Assembly: GCF_023898315.1 (NCBI RefSeq)
Contig: NC_064614.1
Location: 495,396,109-495,460,108 of the forward strand
Direction of reading: 5' to 3'
DNA length: 64,000 nucleotides
DNA from: Schistocerca nitens
Taxonomy: Eukaryota > Arthropoda > Insecta > Orthoptera > Acrididae
Shown in pieces: positions 45,796 through 58,809 of the stretch (positions within the stretch are counted from its first letter, which is position 1; each line of letters begins with the position of its first letter). The notes under the pieces are model-generated. The model worked only from the letters and a program-made list of their open reading frames with translations, searched no databases and was not told the DNA's origin. The translations under genes and the position numbers were made by a program.

Positions 45796-48426
45796 TGTTG
45801 TTGTTGTGGTATTCAGTCCTGAGACTGGTTTGATGCAGCTCTCCACGCTACTCTATCCTGTGCAAGCTTGTTCATCTCCCAGTAACTACTGCAACCTACA
45901 TCCTTCTGAATCTGCTTAGTGTATTCATCTCTTGGTCTCCCTCTACGATTTTTACCCTCCACGCTGCCCTCCAATACTAAATTGGTAATCCCTTGATGTC
46001 TCAGAACAAGTCCTATCAACCGATCCCTTCTTCTAGTTAAGTTGTGCCACAATTTTCTCTTCTCCCCAATCCTATTCAATGCCTCCTCATTAGTTATGTG
46101 ATCTACCCATGTTCAGCATTCTTCTGTAGCACCACATTTCAAAAGCTTCTATTCTCTTCTTGTCCAAACTATTTATCGTCAATGTTTCACTACATACATG
46201 CTACACTCCATACAAATATTTTCAGAAACGACTTCCTGATACTTAAATCTATACTCGATGTTAACAAATTTCTCTTCTTCAGAAACGCTTTCCTTGCCAT
46301 TGCCAGTCTACATTTTATATCCTCTCTACTTCGACCATCATCAGTTATTTTGCTACCCAAATAGCAAAACTCTTTCACTTCTTTTAGTGTCTCATTTCCT
46401 AATCTAATTTCCTCAGCATCACCCGACTTAACTCGACTACATTCCATTATCCTCGTTTTGCTTTTGTTGATGTTCAACTTATATCCTCCTTTCAAGACAC
46501 TATCCATTCCGTTCAACTGCTCTTCCAAGTCCTTTGCTGTCTCTGACAGAATTACAATGTCATCGGCGAACCTCAAAGTTTTTATTTCTTCTCCATGGAT
46601 TTTAATACCTACTCCGAATTTTTCTTTTGTTTCCTTCACTGCTTGCTCAATATACATATTGAATAACATCGGGGAGAGGCTACAACCCTGTCTCAGTCCC
46701 TTCCCAATCACTGCTTCCCTTTCGTGTCCCTCGACTCTTATAACTGCCATCCGGTTTCTGTACAAATTGTAAATAGCCTTTCGCTCCCTGTATTTTACCC
46801 CTGCCACTTTTAGAATTTGAAAGAGATTATTCCAGTCAACATTGTCAAAAGCTTTCCCTAAGTCTACAAATGCTAGAAACGTAGGTTTGCCTTTCCTTAA
46901 TCTAGCTTCTATGATAAGTCGTAGGGTCAGTATTGCCTCACATGTTCCAATATTTCTACGGAATCCAAACTGATCTTCCCCCTGGGTCGGCTTCTACTAG
47001 TTTTTCCATTCCTCTGTAAAGCATTCGCGTTAGTATTTTGCAGCTGTGACTAATTAAACTGATAGTTCGGTAATTTTCACATCTGTCAACACCTGCTTTC
47101 TTTGGCATTGGAATTATTATATTCTTCTTGAAGTCTGTGGGTATTTCGCCTGTCTCATACATCTTGCTCACCAGATGGTAGAGTTTTGTCATGACTGGCT
47201 CTCCCAAGGCTGTCAGTAGTTCTAATGGAATGTTGTCTACTCCTGGGGCCTTGTTTCGACTCAGGTCTTTCAGTGCTCTGTCAAACTCTTCACGCAGTAT
47301 CATATCTCCCATTTCATCTTCATCTACATCCTCCTCCATTTCCATAATATTGTCCTCAAGTACATCGCCCTTGTATAGACCATCTATATACTCCTTCCAC
47401 CCCTCTGCTTTCCCTTCTTTGCTTAGAACTGGGTTTCCGTCTGAGCTCTTGATATTCATGCAAGTGGTTCTCTTTTATCCAAAGGTCTCTTTAATTTTCC
47501 TGTAGGCAGTATCTATCTTACCCCTAGTGAGACAAGCCTCTCCACCGAGCGAGGTGGCGCAGTGGTTAGCACACTGGACTCGCATTCGGGAGGACGACGG
47601 TTCAATCCCGTCTCCAGCCATCCTGATTTAGGTTTTCCGTGATTTCCCTAAATCGTTTCAGGCAAATGCCGGGATGGTTCCTTTGAAAGGGCACGGCCGA
47701 TTTCCTTCCCAATCCTTCCCTAACCCGAGCTTGCGCTCCGTCTCTAATGACCTCGTTGTCGACGGGACGTTAAACACTAACCACCACCACCAAGCCTCTA
47801 CATCCTTACATTTGTCCTCTAGCCATCCCTGCTTAGCCATTTTGCACTTCCTGTCGATCTCATTTTTGCCTGCTTCATTTACTGCATTTTTATATTTTCT
47901 CCTTTCATCAATTAAGTTCAATATTTCTTCTGTTACCCAAGGATTTCTAGCAGCCCTCGTCTTTTTACCTACTTTATCGTCTGCTGGCTTCACTACTCCA
48001 TCCATCAAAGCTACCCATTCTTCTTCTACTGTATTTCTTTCCCCCATTCCTGTCAATTGTTCCCTTATGCTCGCCTTGAAACTCTGTACAATCTCATGTT
48101 CTTTCAGTTTATCCAGGGCCCATCTCCTTAAATTTCCACCTTTTTGCCGTTTCTTCAGTTTTAATCTACAGTTCATAACCAATAGATTGTGGTCAGAGTC
48201 CACATCTGCCCCTGGAAATGTCTTACAATTAAAAACCTGGTTCCTAAATCTCTGTTTTACCATTATATAATCTATCTGAAACCTGTCAGTATCTCCAGGC
48301 TTCTTCCATGTATACAACCTTCTTCTATGATTCTTGAACCAAGTGTTAGCTATCTTAGCATCATAATTATAAAAATTTCTGTCTTATTTTATTAACTTTG
48401 TATTATCTTGAAAAACTACTTAATGA
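45796..48426 (-). mobile_element. RTE-clade LINE, copy C, 5'-truncated
   Basis: On the minus strand it gives: RNPWVTEEILNLIDERRKYK (47890-47950); NPVLSKEGKAEGWKEYIDGL (47380-47440); LSRNKAPGVDNIPLELLTAL (47205-47265); RQGCSLSPMLFNMYIEQAV (46645-46700); LRFADDIVILSE (46545-46580) with the FADD box intact; and GRPRDEYTKQIQKDVG (45900-45950). The longest uninterrupted part is 205 codons over the catalytic half. A SINE is inserted at 47542-47790. The endonuclease is absent: the copy starts in the unusual insert that also occurs in copy A. It is close in sequence to copies A and B. Confidence 0.9.
47542..47790 (+). mobile_element. tRNA-headed SINE, family 3
   Basis: The head is gaggtggcgcagtggttagc (A box) and ggttcaatcccgtc (B box). 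The body has gatttaggttttccgtgatt and ctaatgacctcgttgtcgac then gggacgttaaacactaa, and it ends in (CCA)n. Perfect 9-bp repeats caagcctct flank it (47533-47541 and 47791-47799). RTE copy A at about 21325 shows the same place without insertion. An older fragment is at 16850. Confidence 0.95.
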
Positions 48427-50264
48427 TTCAGCCTAGTTAAAAAGGATCACAAATTGTGCTTGTTACGTAATGTTGTAATAGGGTCAGATTTCCATCAGAA
48501 GTGAACTGGTAATATGGCAGTAAATTAATCCTGACAGAATTATTCAACAAAACATTAACAGAAACGATCAATTCCTTTTGTTTATTATCTCATTGTTCGC
48601 AAAGTGTGGTAAGTATATGGTCATTGATGTATTCTTGGAATTTATGGACATATAAGTAAGGAATTAGGTCTGCAGATTAATTTCTTTGGTTCCCTCAGTT
48701 ATTGTTTTGTTCAGAACCATACAGGAATTTTCATAACCATGAAAATGAAGAAATGATTTCCTGATTGTTTAGTGTTTCACAGTACAGTTCATAATTAATA
48801 TTACACATGAAAGTTGGTTCAATAGCTTCTCATGAAAAAGTTAATACAGACAGTTAATAAGCAATTGTAAATATGGGTTTAATTATTGTGATTCCCTTAC
48901 TCATCAGAAAGCATGTGCAATGGGACTGATAACACACTGCTACAGCTCATAATCACAGATTAGTGTGAACTAACAGAAACTGTTTGTATCCTCGTTGTTT
49001 TGTACGTTAATCATTATGTTATCTTTAGAGAAGAAAAATTAATTTTGAGTCAGACTGCCTAAATTAACCCTCACGGCCAATGTTTTCGTTAAATAGCAGG
49101 TCACACAATATCTATAATTTTGTGTGTGAAGAAATGTTAAACGTGGTGCCTTTGTGACAGGACACTGTACACATTTCAGCTTCTAGTGACATGAATTTGT
49201 TGTGTTGTAGTAAGAAACGAAACAATAAAATATTTGCTAGATGTGTTAAATTGTAAAAAGTGTGGAATATAAGCTGTAAATTGCAGTAAAGCGTGAAGTT
49301 AATACAGTAAATGAACATAATATGCAGGCTGAGGAAGCACTGAGTAGTGACAGGATTGTGGGGCACCCAGTGCAACTGCATCAGACAGAAAATACCACAG
49401 ACACATTTGCACTGCAAGAAACTTACGTAGTCAATGTTGCAGGCACACTGAATATTGTGCAGATAAAACAAGATGCAAATCTGAAATAGTGAATGGCTTT
49501 ATACGTGTCGTATGTCGCTGTGGAAATAGTAAGGATAATGATTACGTTCTAACGTAAATTGATCGCAATACACATTTACTTATCCATGGAACATTAGACG
49601 CAATGATGCCAATATTGATAGTACAAAAGCATGCGCGTATTTTGTTGTTATACTGTGCAGTGTATAATGTCTCCAACTGAAAAACACATGTGATTGTATG
49701 TGTACATAAGAAAACCAACTGGAATTAGGCAGTTGTAAGTAATAATATAACTCGTTTTGTTCGAATTAAAAGATTCTCTTCTCAATAGGGATTTAGGAGT
49801 GCTAATACTTGTCTTCTTTTAAGGTTCAAATGACTGCACTAGTGGGTAATAAGTTTCACATGTTTTATTTTTATAAATAAATGTACGAAATATTTCATAA
49901 TGGAATATTAAATCTCAACAAAAAGTATACATATGAAAATTAAATACGATAATTCTAAGTAATCACAATTTTCTAAATTATTTAAGCACGCTAAACTTGT
50001 CATGTATCTATTACTATGTCTAACAGTCTTAGTGTACACATAGGCGCAAGTCTGCTTATATTAGTTACAGATTTCAGACCTAAACCTAGTAGTGATAAAG
50101 CTGGAAGTCAGCCTTCTCTAAGAAACTACAACAGTGGTGGATGTCCGCAATGCACCACTCCACACCTTGTGTGTTTCTCCGCTGTGAAAAGCTCTACTGT
50201 GACATCACTTTCTATGCTGATAATTTTGTGAGGATGCTAGTGTAAATACACTACGATTCTAAGA
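48427..50264. other. Unrecognised AT-rich DNA
   Basis: No coding signal, transposon motif or long repeat was recognised. Confidence 0.4.
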
Positions 50265-50480
50265 AATGTCGCTGAGTGGCGTGTGTAGAGAGGGTATAAA
50301 AGTAGAGAAACCAATGTAGGCAGTGAGTCTACAGGGGTGGCGTACAATGGACGACTGATGCCAGGCAGTCATCGGTGGTTCCTCAGGAGTCACTCGCGGC
50401 GTCCGAGTCTTGCTGGCAGGTAGATGCCGTCTACATTCTCCTTCACTCGTTAGTCTCTGGAGACACACCTGTTGACGAGA
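50265..50480 (+). promoter_or_regulatory. TATA-containing module, copy 2
   Basis: It contains gtagagagggtataaaagta, then cagtcatcggtggttcctca, tagatgccgtctacattctc and ctggagacacacct, in the order seen at 42795-43030. It looks like a promoter-proximal part of a dispersed element, perhaps a solo or broken LTR. No coding region follows. Confidence 0.45.
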
Positions 50481-50648
50481 TAAAAGCCATCCGAAGCAAT
50501 TTAGAAAATTACAACATTTGAGTTTTTTTGCACACGACTACATTGCAACAAACAAACAAAAAAATCAATAAATATCAAGCAGGACTGAGATAATTTCGTG
50601 ACGGATGCCATGTCATAGGGTCAGATACATCAGACTGTTAATAACTGA

Positions 50649-50880
50649 GAAACATCATCTGAAGCACAATGTCTTTTGTTAACGACTACCGATTTTGATC
50701 TGCCCTGCAGATTATCTTCAGGTCTGGTTTCTTAATATCGGTATGAACAACATAAAACTGGTGCCATTCGCACCACTACTGACAAACTGCACCGACTGGT
50801 GCCAGACTTGAAGATGGTATCCAGGGCAGACCGAAACCGACAGTCATCAATAAAGACACTGTGATCCAGACGGTGTTTTC
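50649..50880. mobile_element. Foldback MITE
   Basis: The left arm contains ttttgatctgccctgcagat then tatcttcaggtctgg. The right arm reversed reads tttcggtctgccctggatac then catcttcaagtctgg. Outer parts also pair: catcatctgaagcacaatgt against caccgtctggatcacagtgt. Nearly all of its 230 bp is inverted repeat. There is no clear target duplication and no coding capacity. Confidence 0.7.
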
Positions 50881-51087
50881 CATTTATTAAGAGCTGAGGT
50901 AAGACTGGTCCACCGCTGGACATATTCTCAATTTCGAAACCATCTTATAAATCCGCAATTGTAAAGAAATGTGATCACCTCTGTAGACTTAAAAATATAT
51001 TATTCGATAGGAATATACTATTAACCGTATTAGAAGAATTAAAAGTAACACAATAAAAACAGAACTTATTAAATATCAAATAATACC

Positions 51088-51560
51088 ATGTCGAAAGCTA
51101 AACTGTTAGGCGAAATATCAGAAATCTTTCATAATAAAACAGGATTCCAACAAGGGGACGGACTATCCCTTTTGTTGTTCAAGCGTGTAATACTAAATGT
51201 TGTCAGAACTTGCGAAAGAAAAGTATACGGCAGCCCAGCCTACGTGAGAATGAAATTTATTTGTAGGGTTTGGTCTTCACATACAGCGTACCATTTCTGT
51301 CCAGCAACACAAAGAACCGAAGCACTCGCTTGTAAACTATCAGGAAATTACAGCAAAAACTGGACTCTGAATCTTTCACATAAAGCTCCAGCACGTTAAA
51401 CTCCTTAATACCGTGGTGAACAACCTGAGATTACTCATTTCTACAGACGTCTCAGATAGGTAAACTCAGATATCTAGAGGAAATCATCCAATCTTTAGTA
51501 TCAAATTGCGAAATAAACAATCACAAATTGCTTAAATTACTTAAAGCTTACAGAAGTACC
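51088..51560 (+). mobile_element. LINE reverse-transcriptase fragment
   Basis: The frame contains FHNKTGFQQGDGLSLLLFKR (51127), matching the RT motif usually written RQGDGLSPLLFN, just before the FADD motif. The following residues diverge quickly. No other LINE domain can be recognised, so this is an old fragment. Confidence 0.55.
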
Positions 51561-52553
51561 AGGAAAAGATACAGAGTCAGTATCCCATGAGGCGTAGTGT
51601 CTTACACCGTGGCCTTTGACATCGCACGTAAGCAGTGAATAAACAGCACGAGAACCGCGCAGGGCAGGTGGCGTCAGGTGCCCGAGTGTATATTGTGGTT
51701 ACGAGCTGTGCAGCTGTTTTTTTCTATACCTTTTTGCTCCTGATAACTGCCTTTCAGTAACTTGAAAGAGGCGCACATGTGAGAAGAGATTCGCCAAAAG
51801 GTTAGTGGAACATTATTAACAACAGCACAGCTCCGTGCTACGGCAAATGGCGCATCAAGGCTCGCGAAGTACAAAAAGCTGTAGGGAAGAGATCTGGTGT
51901 CAAGAATAAATGTGAAAATGAGCAGTGTCGAACAGTGACCAAAAGACAGGATACAACAGTATGTGACAAAGTGGAAAAGCAGGACACTGCAACAAGAACT
52001 GTTAAACTACGGTGAGAAGAAGAAAGAGGACATCGTAGATACTACATAAGAAGCGGCGTGGAGTTAGCAGATGGAACGATGGATGCAGCAGCAGCCGTTA
52101 TCTAAAGAACTGCACTGACAGTGTTGGGCGGCAGACGGGAGCCCACGAACTGGTATAGCGGGTGGCGGAGGACGCAGCCACTGTTTCAGAGCGCTGAGAC
52201 TACAATCGACAAAGAGAGACAAGTTGTTTGCTTGTATCAAATGATTTTTTAAAATCGAAGGGCGTGATAATTCTGTAGTTTTTGAAGGCAGAAGCTCAGC
52301 TCAAGACAGGCAAATACCTAGAATTTATTCGTCCACTATTTGAGACTGAAACCACTTAGTGACTTGCAAAGAACTTTACTTATAATTTAAAATTTTAAGA
52401 AACTTTTTTTCGCTGTCTACGCAACAGGATGATGAAACGAAAAAAGTTTATCGCTTACTACACTTTTGCTCTTCATGCAGTGAAATTACCACATCAGGTA
52501 CGACGCTTTATTTTATTACTTCTTTACTATCAATTCTAGTTGGAAATTTGTGG
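51561..52553. other. Unrecognised DNA
   Basis: No gene or repeat was recognised. Confidence 0.4.
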
Positions 52554-52757
52554 TAAGTTAACAGATGGACCAAACTGCTGAGGTCATCGGTCCCTAGGCT
52601 TACGCACTACTTTAATCTAACTTAAACTAAATTACGCTAAGGACAACACACACACACACCCATGCCCGATGGAGGACTCTAACCTCCGACGGGGGGAGCC
52701 GTGCGAACCGTGGCAAGGCGCCGTAGACCGCACGTCTAACCCGCGTGGCTCAGCTCT
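52554..52757 (-). mobile_element. tRNA-headed SINE, family 1 variant
   Basis: On the minus strand it starts agctgagccacgcgggttag, has a degraded B box in ggaggttagagtcctccat, and a tail with cctagggaccgatgacctca. atttgtg flanks it on both sides. The body differs from the other family-1 copies, so it may be a subfamily. Confidence 0.7.
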
Positions 52758-53044
52758 ATTTGTGACACGTTTTTCAAAGACTTACATCACTGATCGTACT
52801 TAAAAAATCACGTCATTATACGACACATATGACGTCATTAACATCTAGCTGCGTGAAAACGAAACTGCAGAGCGATATTGCTCGAGGTTCAGCTAAAACA
52901 CGTATACAAATAAGAGTGAAATACGTTAAACATATGAGACGCGTGAAGCCGTAGGTAAAAAATCCTCAAACCCTGGCTCGATTTTTACCTCAAATTACTT
53001 ACTATCGACAAACAAAGACTCTAGTGGTGAGAACCACAAACATC

Positions 53045-53600
53045 CTATTGGGATGGAGTTGATGGATAGAAAAGGGGAGGGCAGAGGAGGTGATGGAGTA
53101 GCAAAGAGGGTGGAGCAGGAGATACAGAAAGGGGAACAGAGGAGATGGTCCAAAATAGTCCCGAGTAGTAGACTGATAGGGAGTAGGGGAAGGAGAAGAT
53201 TGACAGAGAAACTGGTGAGACTGACAGAGGGAGGGTGGAGGAGGAGATGAATAAAGGTGGAGGAAGAGAGGAGAGAGGGTGGAGCAGTAGATGGAGAGGG
53301 AAGAGGAGGAGATGGAAAAGTGGATGGGGGAAGAGAAGGTGGACAGAAAGGGGGCCAAGAGAAGGTGGACAGAGTGTATGAGTGGAGAGGGTGGACAAAG
53401 AAGGGGGGGGGGAGAATATGGACAGAAAGAGGGTGAGGAGCAGATGGGTAGAATGTCGGGGCAGTGAAGGTGGACAGAGAGAGGGCTGAGAAGGAGATGG
53501 ACAGAAAGGGGGCAGGAGGAGATGGACAGAAAGTAAATAGGGAAAGGAAGGAGGAAAAGATGGACGGAGAGAGGGGGACTAGGAGATGGCTATAGCGAAG
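53045..53600 (+). repeat. G/A-rich degenerate minisatellite
   Basis: Repeats a loose unit of about 20-35 bp built on gatggacagaaaggggg. Units vary in length. The plus strand is almost free of C in places. The bias creates spurious Ser/Pro-rich minus-strand frames up to 211 residues. Confidence 0.75.
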
Positions 53601-55718
53601 GGAAGTAGGAGATGGACATTGAGTATTCATCTAAGAATCTACTCTTAATACAGAAGAGTCTAATAAAATCTAAAATCGATTATGGACGCACTCTGTGCTG
53701 CAGAGGAAGAATAAATCAATTTATAAACTAGAAAAACTACATCTTTTACTACTAATCAAAATGTCCTGCATCCTGGGTTCGAACCTGGGCATAAGAAGTC
53801 ATCCTCTTTTGTCAACTGCCTTGTCAAAAATGGCAGAGAAGCAGACAGAGAATCACGACCCTCTCTTTCCCATGAGGTGGGAAACTACCTCTAAAAGTCG
53901 GAAGAATCAGCAGTCATAAGCGGCATGAAGATGCAGAATTCAGTGGAAAACCACTACATTAAACGCACGCAATGTCTATCCACATGACATGTGACCTGCA
54001 ATTGAACGAGAGTCATGATGATTTCTCCATTGGGAAAAGATTCTGGACAAGTCTCACATTCAGATACCTGCGAGGGGTCTGCCGAGGGGAGGTGACCATT
54101 AGAAAAAGGGTGAATTACCAACAAAAGGTAACGTTCTGCGACTCGGGGCAGGAATGGCAGAAGTTTGAATGTGGTAGAGAAGCTAGAAAACCTGAGAAGG
54201 GAAATGTTAAGGCTCAATCTACATAAAGTGGGGGTCAGCGAAATGAAAGAGAATGAAGACAAGTATTTCTGGTCAGCCGAGCATAGGGTAAAACCAACAG
54301 TATCAGAAAATGGTATAACAGGAGTAGGAGAGTGATAGGGTTGATCTCATCGGAATCTACATCAAGCAAACACCGACAGGTACATGCCCGACGACGCAAG
54401 CAGAAGTTGAAGAGATAGAAAAAGTATATGAGGATACTGAAAGGGTGATTCTGTACGTAAAGGGTGATGAAAATCTAACCAGGAGATGAAAATCTAATAG
54501 TCATGGGAGGATGGAATGTGGTTGTATGGGAAGAGGTAGAAGAAAGAGTTACGAGAGAATATGGACCTCGCAGTAGGAATGAGAGGAGAGAAAGACTGAT
54601 TGGAGGTCTGTAATAAATTTCAGCTGGTAACAGTGAATATTCTGTTCAATAATCACAAGAGAAGGAGGTTTACTTGCAAAATGCCAGTAGATACAGAAAG
54701 ATTCCATTTAGATTGCATCATGGTCAGATGGAGATTCTGAAATCGGATACTGAATAGTTCGATTGTAAGGCATATGCGGGAGCAGATATAGATTTAGATC
54801 ACAATTTAGTAATGACGAAGAGTAGGCTGAAATTTAAGAGCCCACTCAGGAAGAATCAATGAGCAAAGAAGCGGGATATGAAAGTACTAAGGAATGAAGA
54901 AATACGCCTTACGTTATCAGAGCCTATAGATGCTGCGCTAATGAATAGCTGAGTAGACAGTTCAGTTGAAGAGAAATGGACCTCTCTAAAAAGGGCAAGT
55001 TGGAAAGAAAAACATGGGCACAAGGAAGGTAACTGCGAGGAAGCCATGGGTAATAGAAGAAATAGAAATACTTCAGTTCACCGTCGAAAGAAGGGGTTAC
55101 AAAAATGATCAGGGCATTTCAGGAATACAGAAATACACGTCACTTACGAATGAAATAAATAGAAAGTGCAGGCAAGCTAACGCAGAATGGGTATGTGAAA
55201 AAAGTAAAGAAATCGAAGAAGAAATGAATATCAGAAAGACTGACTCAACATATAGAAAAGTGAAAACGGCCTTCGGTTAAATTAAAAAGAACGGCGGTAA
55301 CATTAAGAGTGCAACGTGAATTCCACTGTTAAATGCAGAGGAGTACATTAAAGGCCTCGTTGAAGGGGAGGACTTGTCTGCTAACGTGATAGAAGAAGAA
55401 ATTGAAGTCGACAGGAAAGAAATGTGGGATCCACTATTAGAGTCAGATTCTGAAAAAAACTTTGGACGACTTAAGATCAAACAAGGCAGAAAGAATAGCT
55501 AACATTCCACTGGAATTTCTAAAATCATTGGGCAAAAAAATAAAAAAAAAATAAAAAAAAGACTTTTCCCGTTGATGTGTAGAATGAATAAACTTGCGAT
55601 ATACTATCAGACTTTCGAGAAAACATAATACACACAATTCTGGAGACAGCAATAGGCGAAAAGTGCGCACAATCAGCTTAACAGCTCTTGCCTCCAAGTT
55701 ACTGACAGGAATAATATA

Positions 55719-56404
55719 AAGGATTGAGAAAAATTGTCACGAAACTTCTGCCCTGGGTAGCTGATGCCAGTAGGAACCAAAAATTAATAACGTTATGTAG
55801 GTCGACAACGTACCATTTTTAAACTACGGAAACTTGGTGCCATGCACTATTGTCACGAAACTTCTGCCCTGGGTAGCTGATGCCAGTAGGAACCAAAAAT
55901 TAATAACGTTGTGTGGGTCGACAACGTACCATTTTTAAACTACGGAAACTTGGTGCCATGCACTCTGATTGGCCACAGGATTGCCCTGTTGCTGGATGCT
56001 CTGGACAACGCATGACAGCGAATGCTTTGCCTGCCGCAGATCGCCATGCTTACTGTATGAGTAAATCGCAGATGACGTGTGTGTGCTCCAAAGCGAAGCT
56101 TATATATGAATGCCTCTGACGTGAGGTGGAGACAAAGAGCAAGACCTTACCGACAAGTGTGCGCATCACGTTGGGGCAGTGACGGGGCGAGGGACGTTTG
56201 TAAGAGTGAACCGACGACCATAGCGCTGTCCGTAGCCGACGAACGGCAACAGGTAAATTCCACGGCCAATCGGAGCGCGTGGCGCCAAGTTTCCGTAGTT
56301 TAAAAATTGTGCGTTGCCGACCTACACAACATTAGTAATTGTGGTTCCTACTGGTATCAGCTATCAAGGGTTAAAATTTCGTGCCACAATTTTTCTTCAT
56401 CCTG
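55719..56404. mobile_element. MITE with ~145-bp terminal inverted repeats
   Basis: Left arm: gctgatgccagtaggaacca, then ttttaaactacggaaacttg, then ctgattggccac. Right arm read inward: gctgataccagtaggaacca, ttttaaactacggaaacttg, ccgattggccgtg. tata flanks it (55715-55718 and 56405-56408), and joining the flanks across one tata restores a plausible LINE reading. The left arm begins with a 116-bp tandem duplication. No coding capacity. Confidence 0.8.
55733..55964. repeat. 116-bp tandem duplication in MITE arm
   Basis: Two copies (55733-55848 and 55849-55964), nearly identical, both from attgtcacgaaacttctgcc to ggtgccatgcact. Differences are only a few bases (gttatgtagg versus gttgtgtggg), so the duplication is younger than the divergence between the two MITE arms. 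Confidence 0.9.
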
Positions 56405-57527
56405 TATAGAAGAATGGAACAGAAAAATGTGGACCTTATAGATGACGATCAGTTTCGCTTTGTGAAAGGTAAAGGCACCAGAGAGGCAGTTTTGATGTTG
56501 TGGTTGAAAATGGAAGCAATTCTGAAGAAAATTCAAGACGCGTTTATAGGATTTGTTCACCTGGAAAAGTCATTTTAAAAAGTAAAATGATGCAAGATTT
56601 TCTAAATTCTGACAAAAATAGGGGTGAACTATAGGGAAAGAAGAAACGTTCAAGAATGGGAATAGAATTCAAGGTGAAAGTATATTAATGATAACATTTG
56701 CTGATGACTTTGCTATCCTCAGCGAAAGTTAAGTAGAATTACAGGATGTGTTGAATGGAATGAGTGGGTTAATGAGTACAGAATACAGACTGAGAACAAA
56801 TCGAAGAACGTAGCTGAAATAACAGTCAGAAACTTGACATCAAAACTGGGGATCACCAAATAGACGAGGTTAAGGAATTCTGCTACCTAGGCAGCAAAAT
56901 AACTGATAGTGAACGGAACAAGAAAGACATAAGAAGTAGACTAGCATTGGAAAAGAAAGAATTCCTAGCGAAGAGAAATCTACTAGTATCAAGCATAGGA
57001 CTTAATTTGAGGAAGAAGTTTCTGAGTATGTACGTTTTGAAAACAGCGTTGTATGACAGTGAAACATGAACTGTGTGTAAACAAGAACAGAAGAGAATTG
57101 AAGCATTTGAGATGTGGTGTTACAGAAGAACGTTGAAAATTGGGTGGACTGATAAGGTAAGGAATGAGGAAGTTATCCACAGAATCGGCGAGGAAAGCAA
57201 TATATGGAAAACACTGAGAAGAAGAAGAGACAGGATGATAGGACATTTGTCAAAAATAAGGGAATAAACTGTGTAGTACTAGAGGTTGCTTTAGAGTATA
57301 AAACTGTAGGAGGGGACAGAAATCGGAATATATCCAGAAAATAAGTGAGGACGTATGTTGCAAGTGCTACTCTGGGATGGAAAGGTTGGCATAGGACAGT
57401 AATTTGTGGCGGGGCGCAGCAGACTAATCAGAAGATTGAGAACTAAAAAAAAGGAACTTGTTCTAAGATGTACAGAGATCAGCCCTTCTCAAGGACTCTA
57501 ATCCATTAGTAAAGGACATTATGAAAG

Positions 57528-57722
57528 CCGCGCGGGATTAGCCGAGCGGTCTCGGGCGCTACAGTCATGGACTGTGCGGCTGGTCCCGGCGGAGGTCGAG
57601 TCCTCCCTCGGGCATGGGTGTGTGTGTTTGTTCTTAGGATAATTTTAGTGTGTAAGCTTAGGGACTTATGACCTTAGCAGTTAAGTTCCATAAGAGTCCA
57701 CACACATTTGAACATTTTTTGA
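57528..57722 (+). mobile_element. tRNA-headed SINE, family 1, complete
   Basis: Starts ccgcgcgggattagccgagc with the A box, has the B-box region ggaggtcgagtcctccctcg, and ends acacatttgaac. Perfect 12-bp repeats acattatgaaag flank it (57516-57527 and 57723-57734). It is the best full-length reference for this family here. Confidence 0.9.
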
Positions 57723-57734
57723 ACATTATGAAAG

Positions 57735-58809
57735 TTACCAAGGAAAACGGCAATCTCGGAAAGATTTGTGTGGGTCAAAGGACACGCTAACATTAAATAT
57801 AATGAAACGGTCGATGATTTAACGAAAACAGCGGCTCAAAATTACACTTTTAAAAACGTATTATTACTAACCATCTGACGTGAAGACTACTTTATATAGA
57901 AGGAGAAGGCGCCAGTGGGAAGACGAATATAAATCATCGATGCGCATCGAAGGAAAATGCGAGTGTTGTGGACAAATACAAACAAATATTCTTTCGAAGC
58001 CCTGGTTCCTCACAATCAAGGAAAATAAGAGCTTATAAGTTCCATAATTCGCTTGAGATTTAGTCATTGGTAATTCCCTAGCCATCTACACCGAATACAC
58101 ATTTGACATAATCCTTACTGTGAACTTCATGGAATAACGGTAAGATTTTTTGATTGTTAACTATAAGCATACCACTAAATTTGATTCCATGCAATAGCTA
58201 ACCAGATCTCACCAGCCGTTACCTACTTATATAGCTCGTTTCTCCTTTATCGAAGTAGTATATTAATTTTAAAACTAATCATGGATTTTTTATATAAAGG
58301 TAACCTTATTCTGTAAAATTCAAAACTTTGAGAGATAGCTGTATGGCCGTCAGGTCGAAAGTCAGAATTTTAAAATAATAAAAAGACAAATAAAAAGATT
58401 TGGATAAAACATGTACGCTACAGCCAAGACGTTAAACACATCTGATATGGTTCAGTAATAATACGAAGAGATATGTACTTAACATCGAGGTGAGTTAGAG
58501 AGTGCCAAAGAAATCAACGAAGAAAGACACCACTCGTGAAAGTCACTTCGCTTTTTTTATTCCACCCACCATAATGTATTATAAGATAGACTAACATGAT
58601 GACGGAATAAACTCTGTCAAAAACTTCTTATGCGATCAATTATTACTAGGTCTTGGGTGTGGAATTTTCTCTACTTGAACTGCAACAAAAAAGAAAGAAT
58701 TCGGTATAATGACCGGATTTTTGTGGAATGTTTACTAAACAAAGATACGTGCATTTTTGTAAAACCATTGTATTATTACATAAGAACCTCTTACTTAATC
58801 CACTTCACA
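57735..58809. other. Unrecognised DNA
   Basis: No gene or transposon motif was seen. Confidence 0.4.

Larger units (their letters stand above)
53755..57452 (+). mobile_element. Old RTE-clade LINE, copy E, with nested MITE
   Basis: A leader (53755 to about 54150) leads to fragments of the endonuclease, then ARKPWVIEEIEILQF (55038), RRGYKNDQGISGIQKYTSLT (55089), an LEFLKSLG block (55512), RRMEQKNVDLIDDDQFRFVK (56410), a TFADDFAILSES box (56697) and EAFEMWCYRRTLKIG (57100). It aligns in order with copies A-C but is much more diverged and belongs to another subfamily. Frames are broken throughout. A 686-bp MITE (55719-56404) sits just before the RRMEQ block. It ends in a short A run near 57452. 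Confidence 0.8.

Noticed and set aside
47674-48270. 198-codon plus-strand frame
   Set aside because: It is antisense to RTE copy C and the nested SINE. The minus strand has recognisable RT motifs and the plus strand none.
52995-53630. 211-codon minus-strand frame rich in Ser, Pro and Leu
   Set aside because: Produced by the G/A-rich minisatellite, with comparable frames in other phases.
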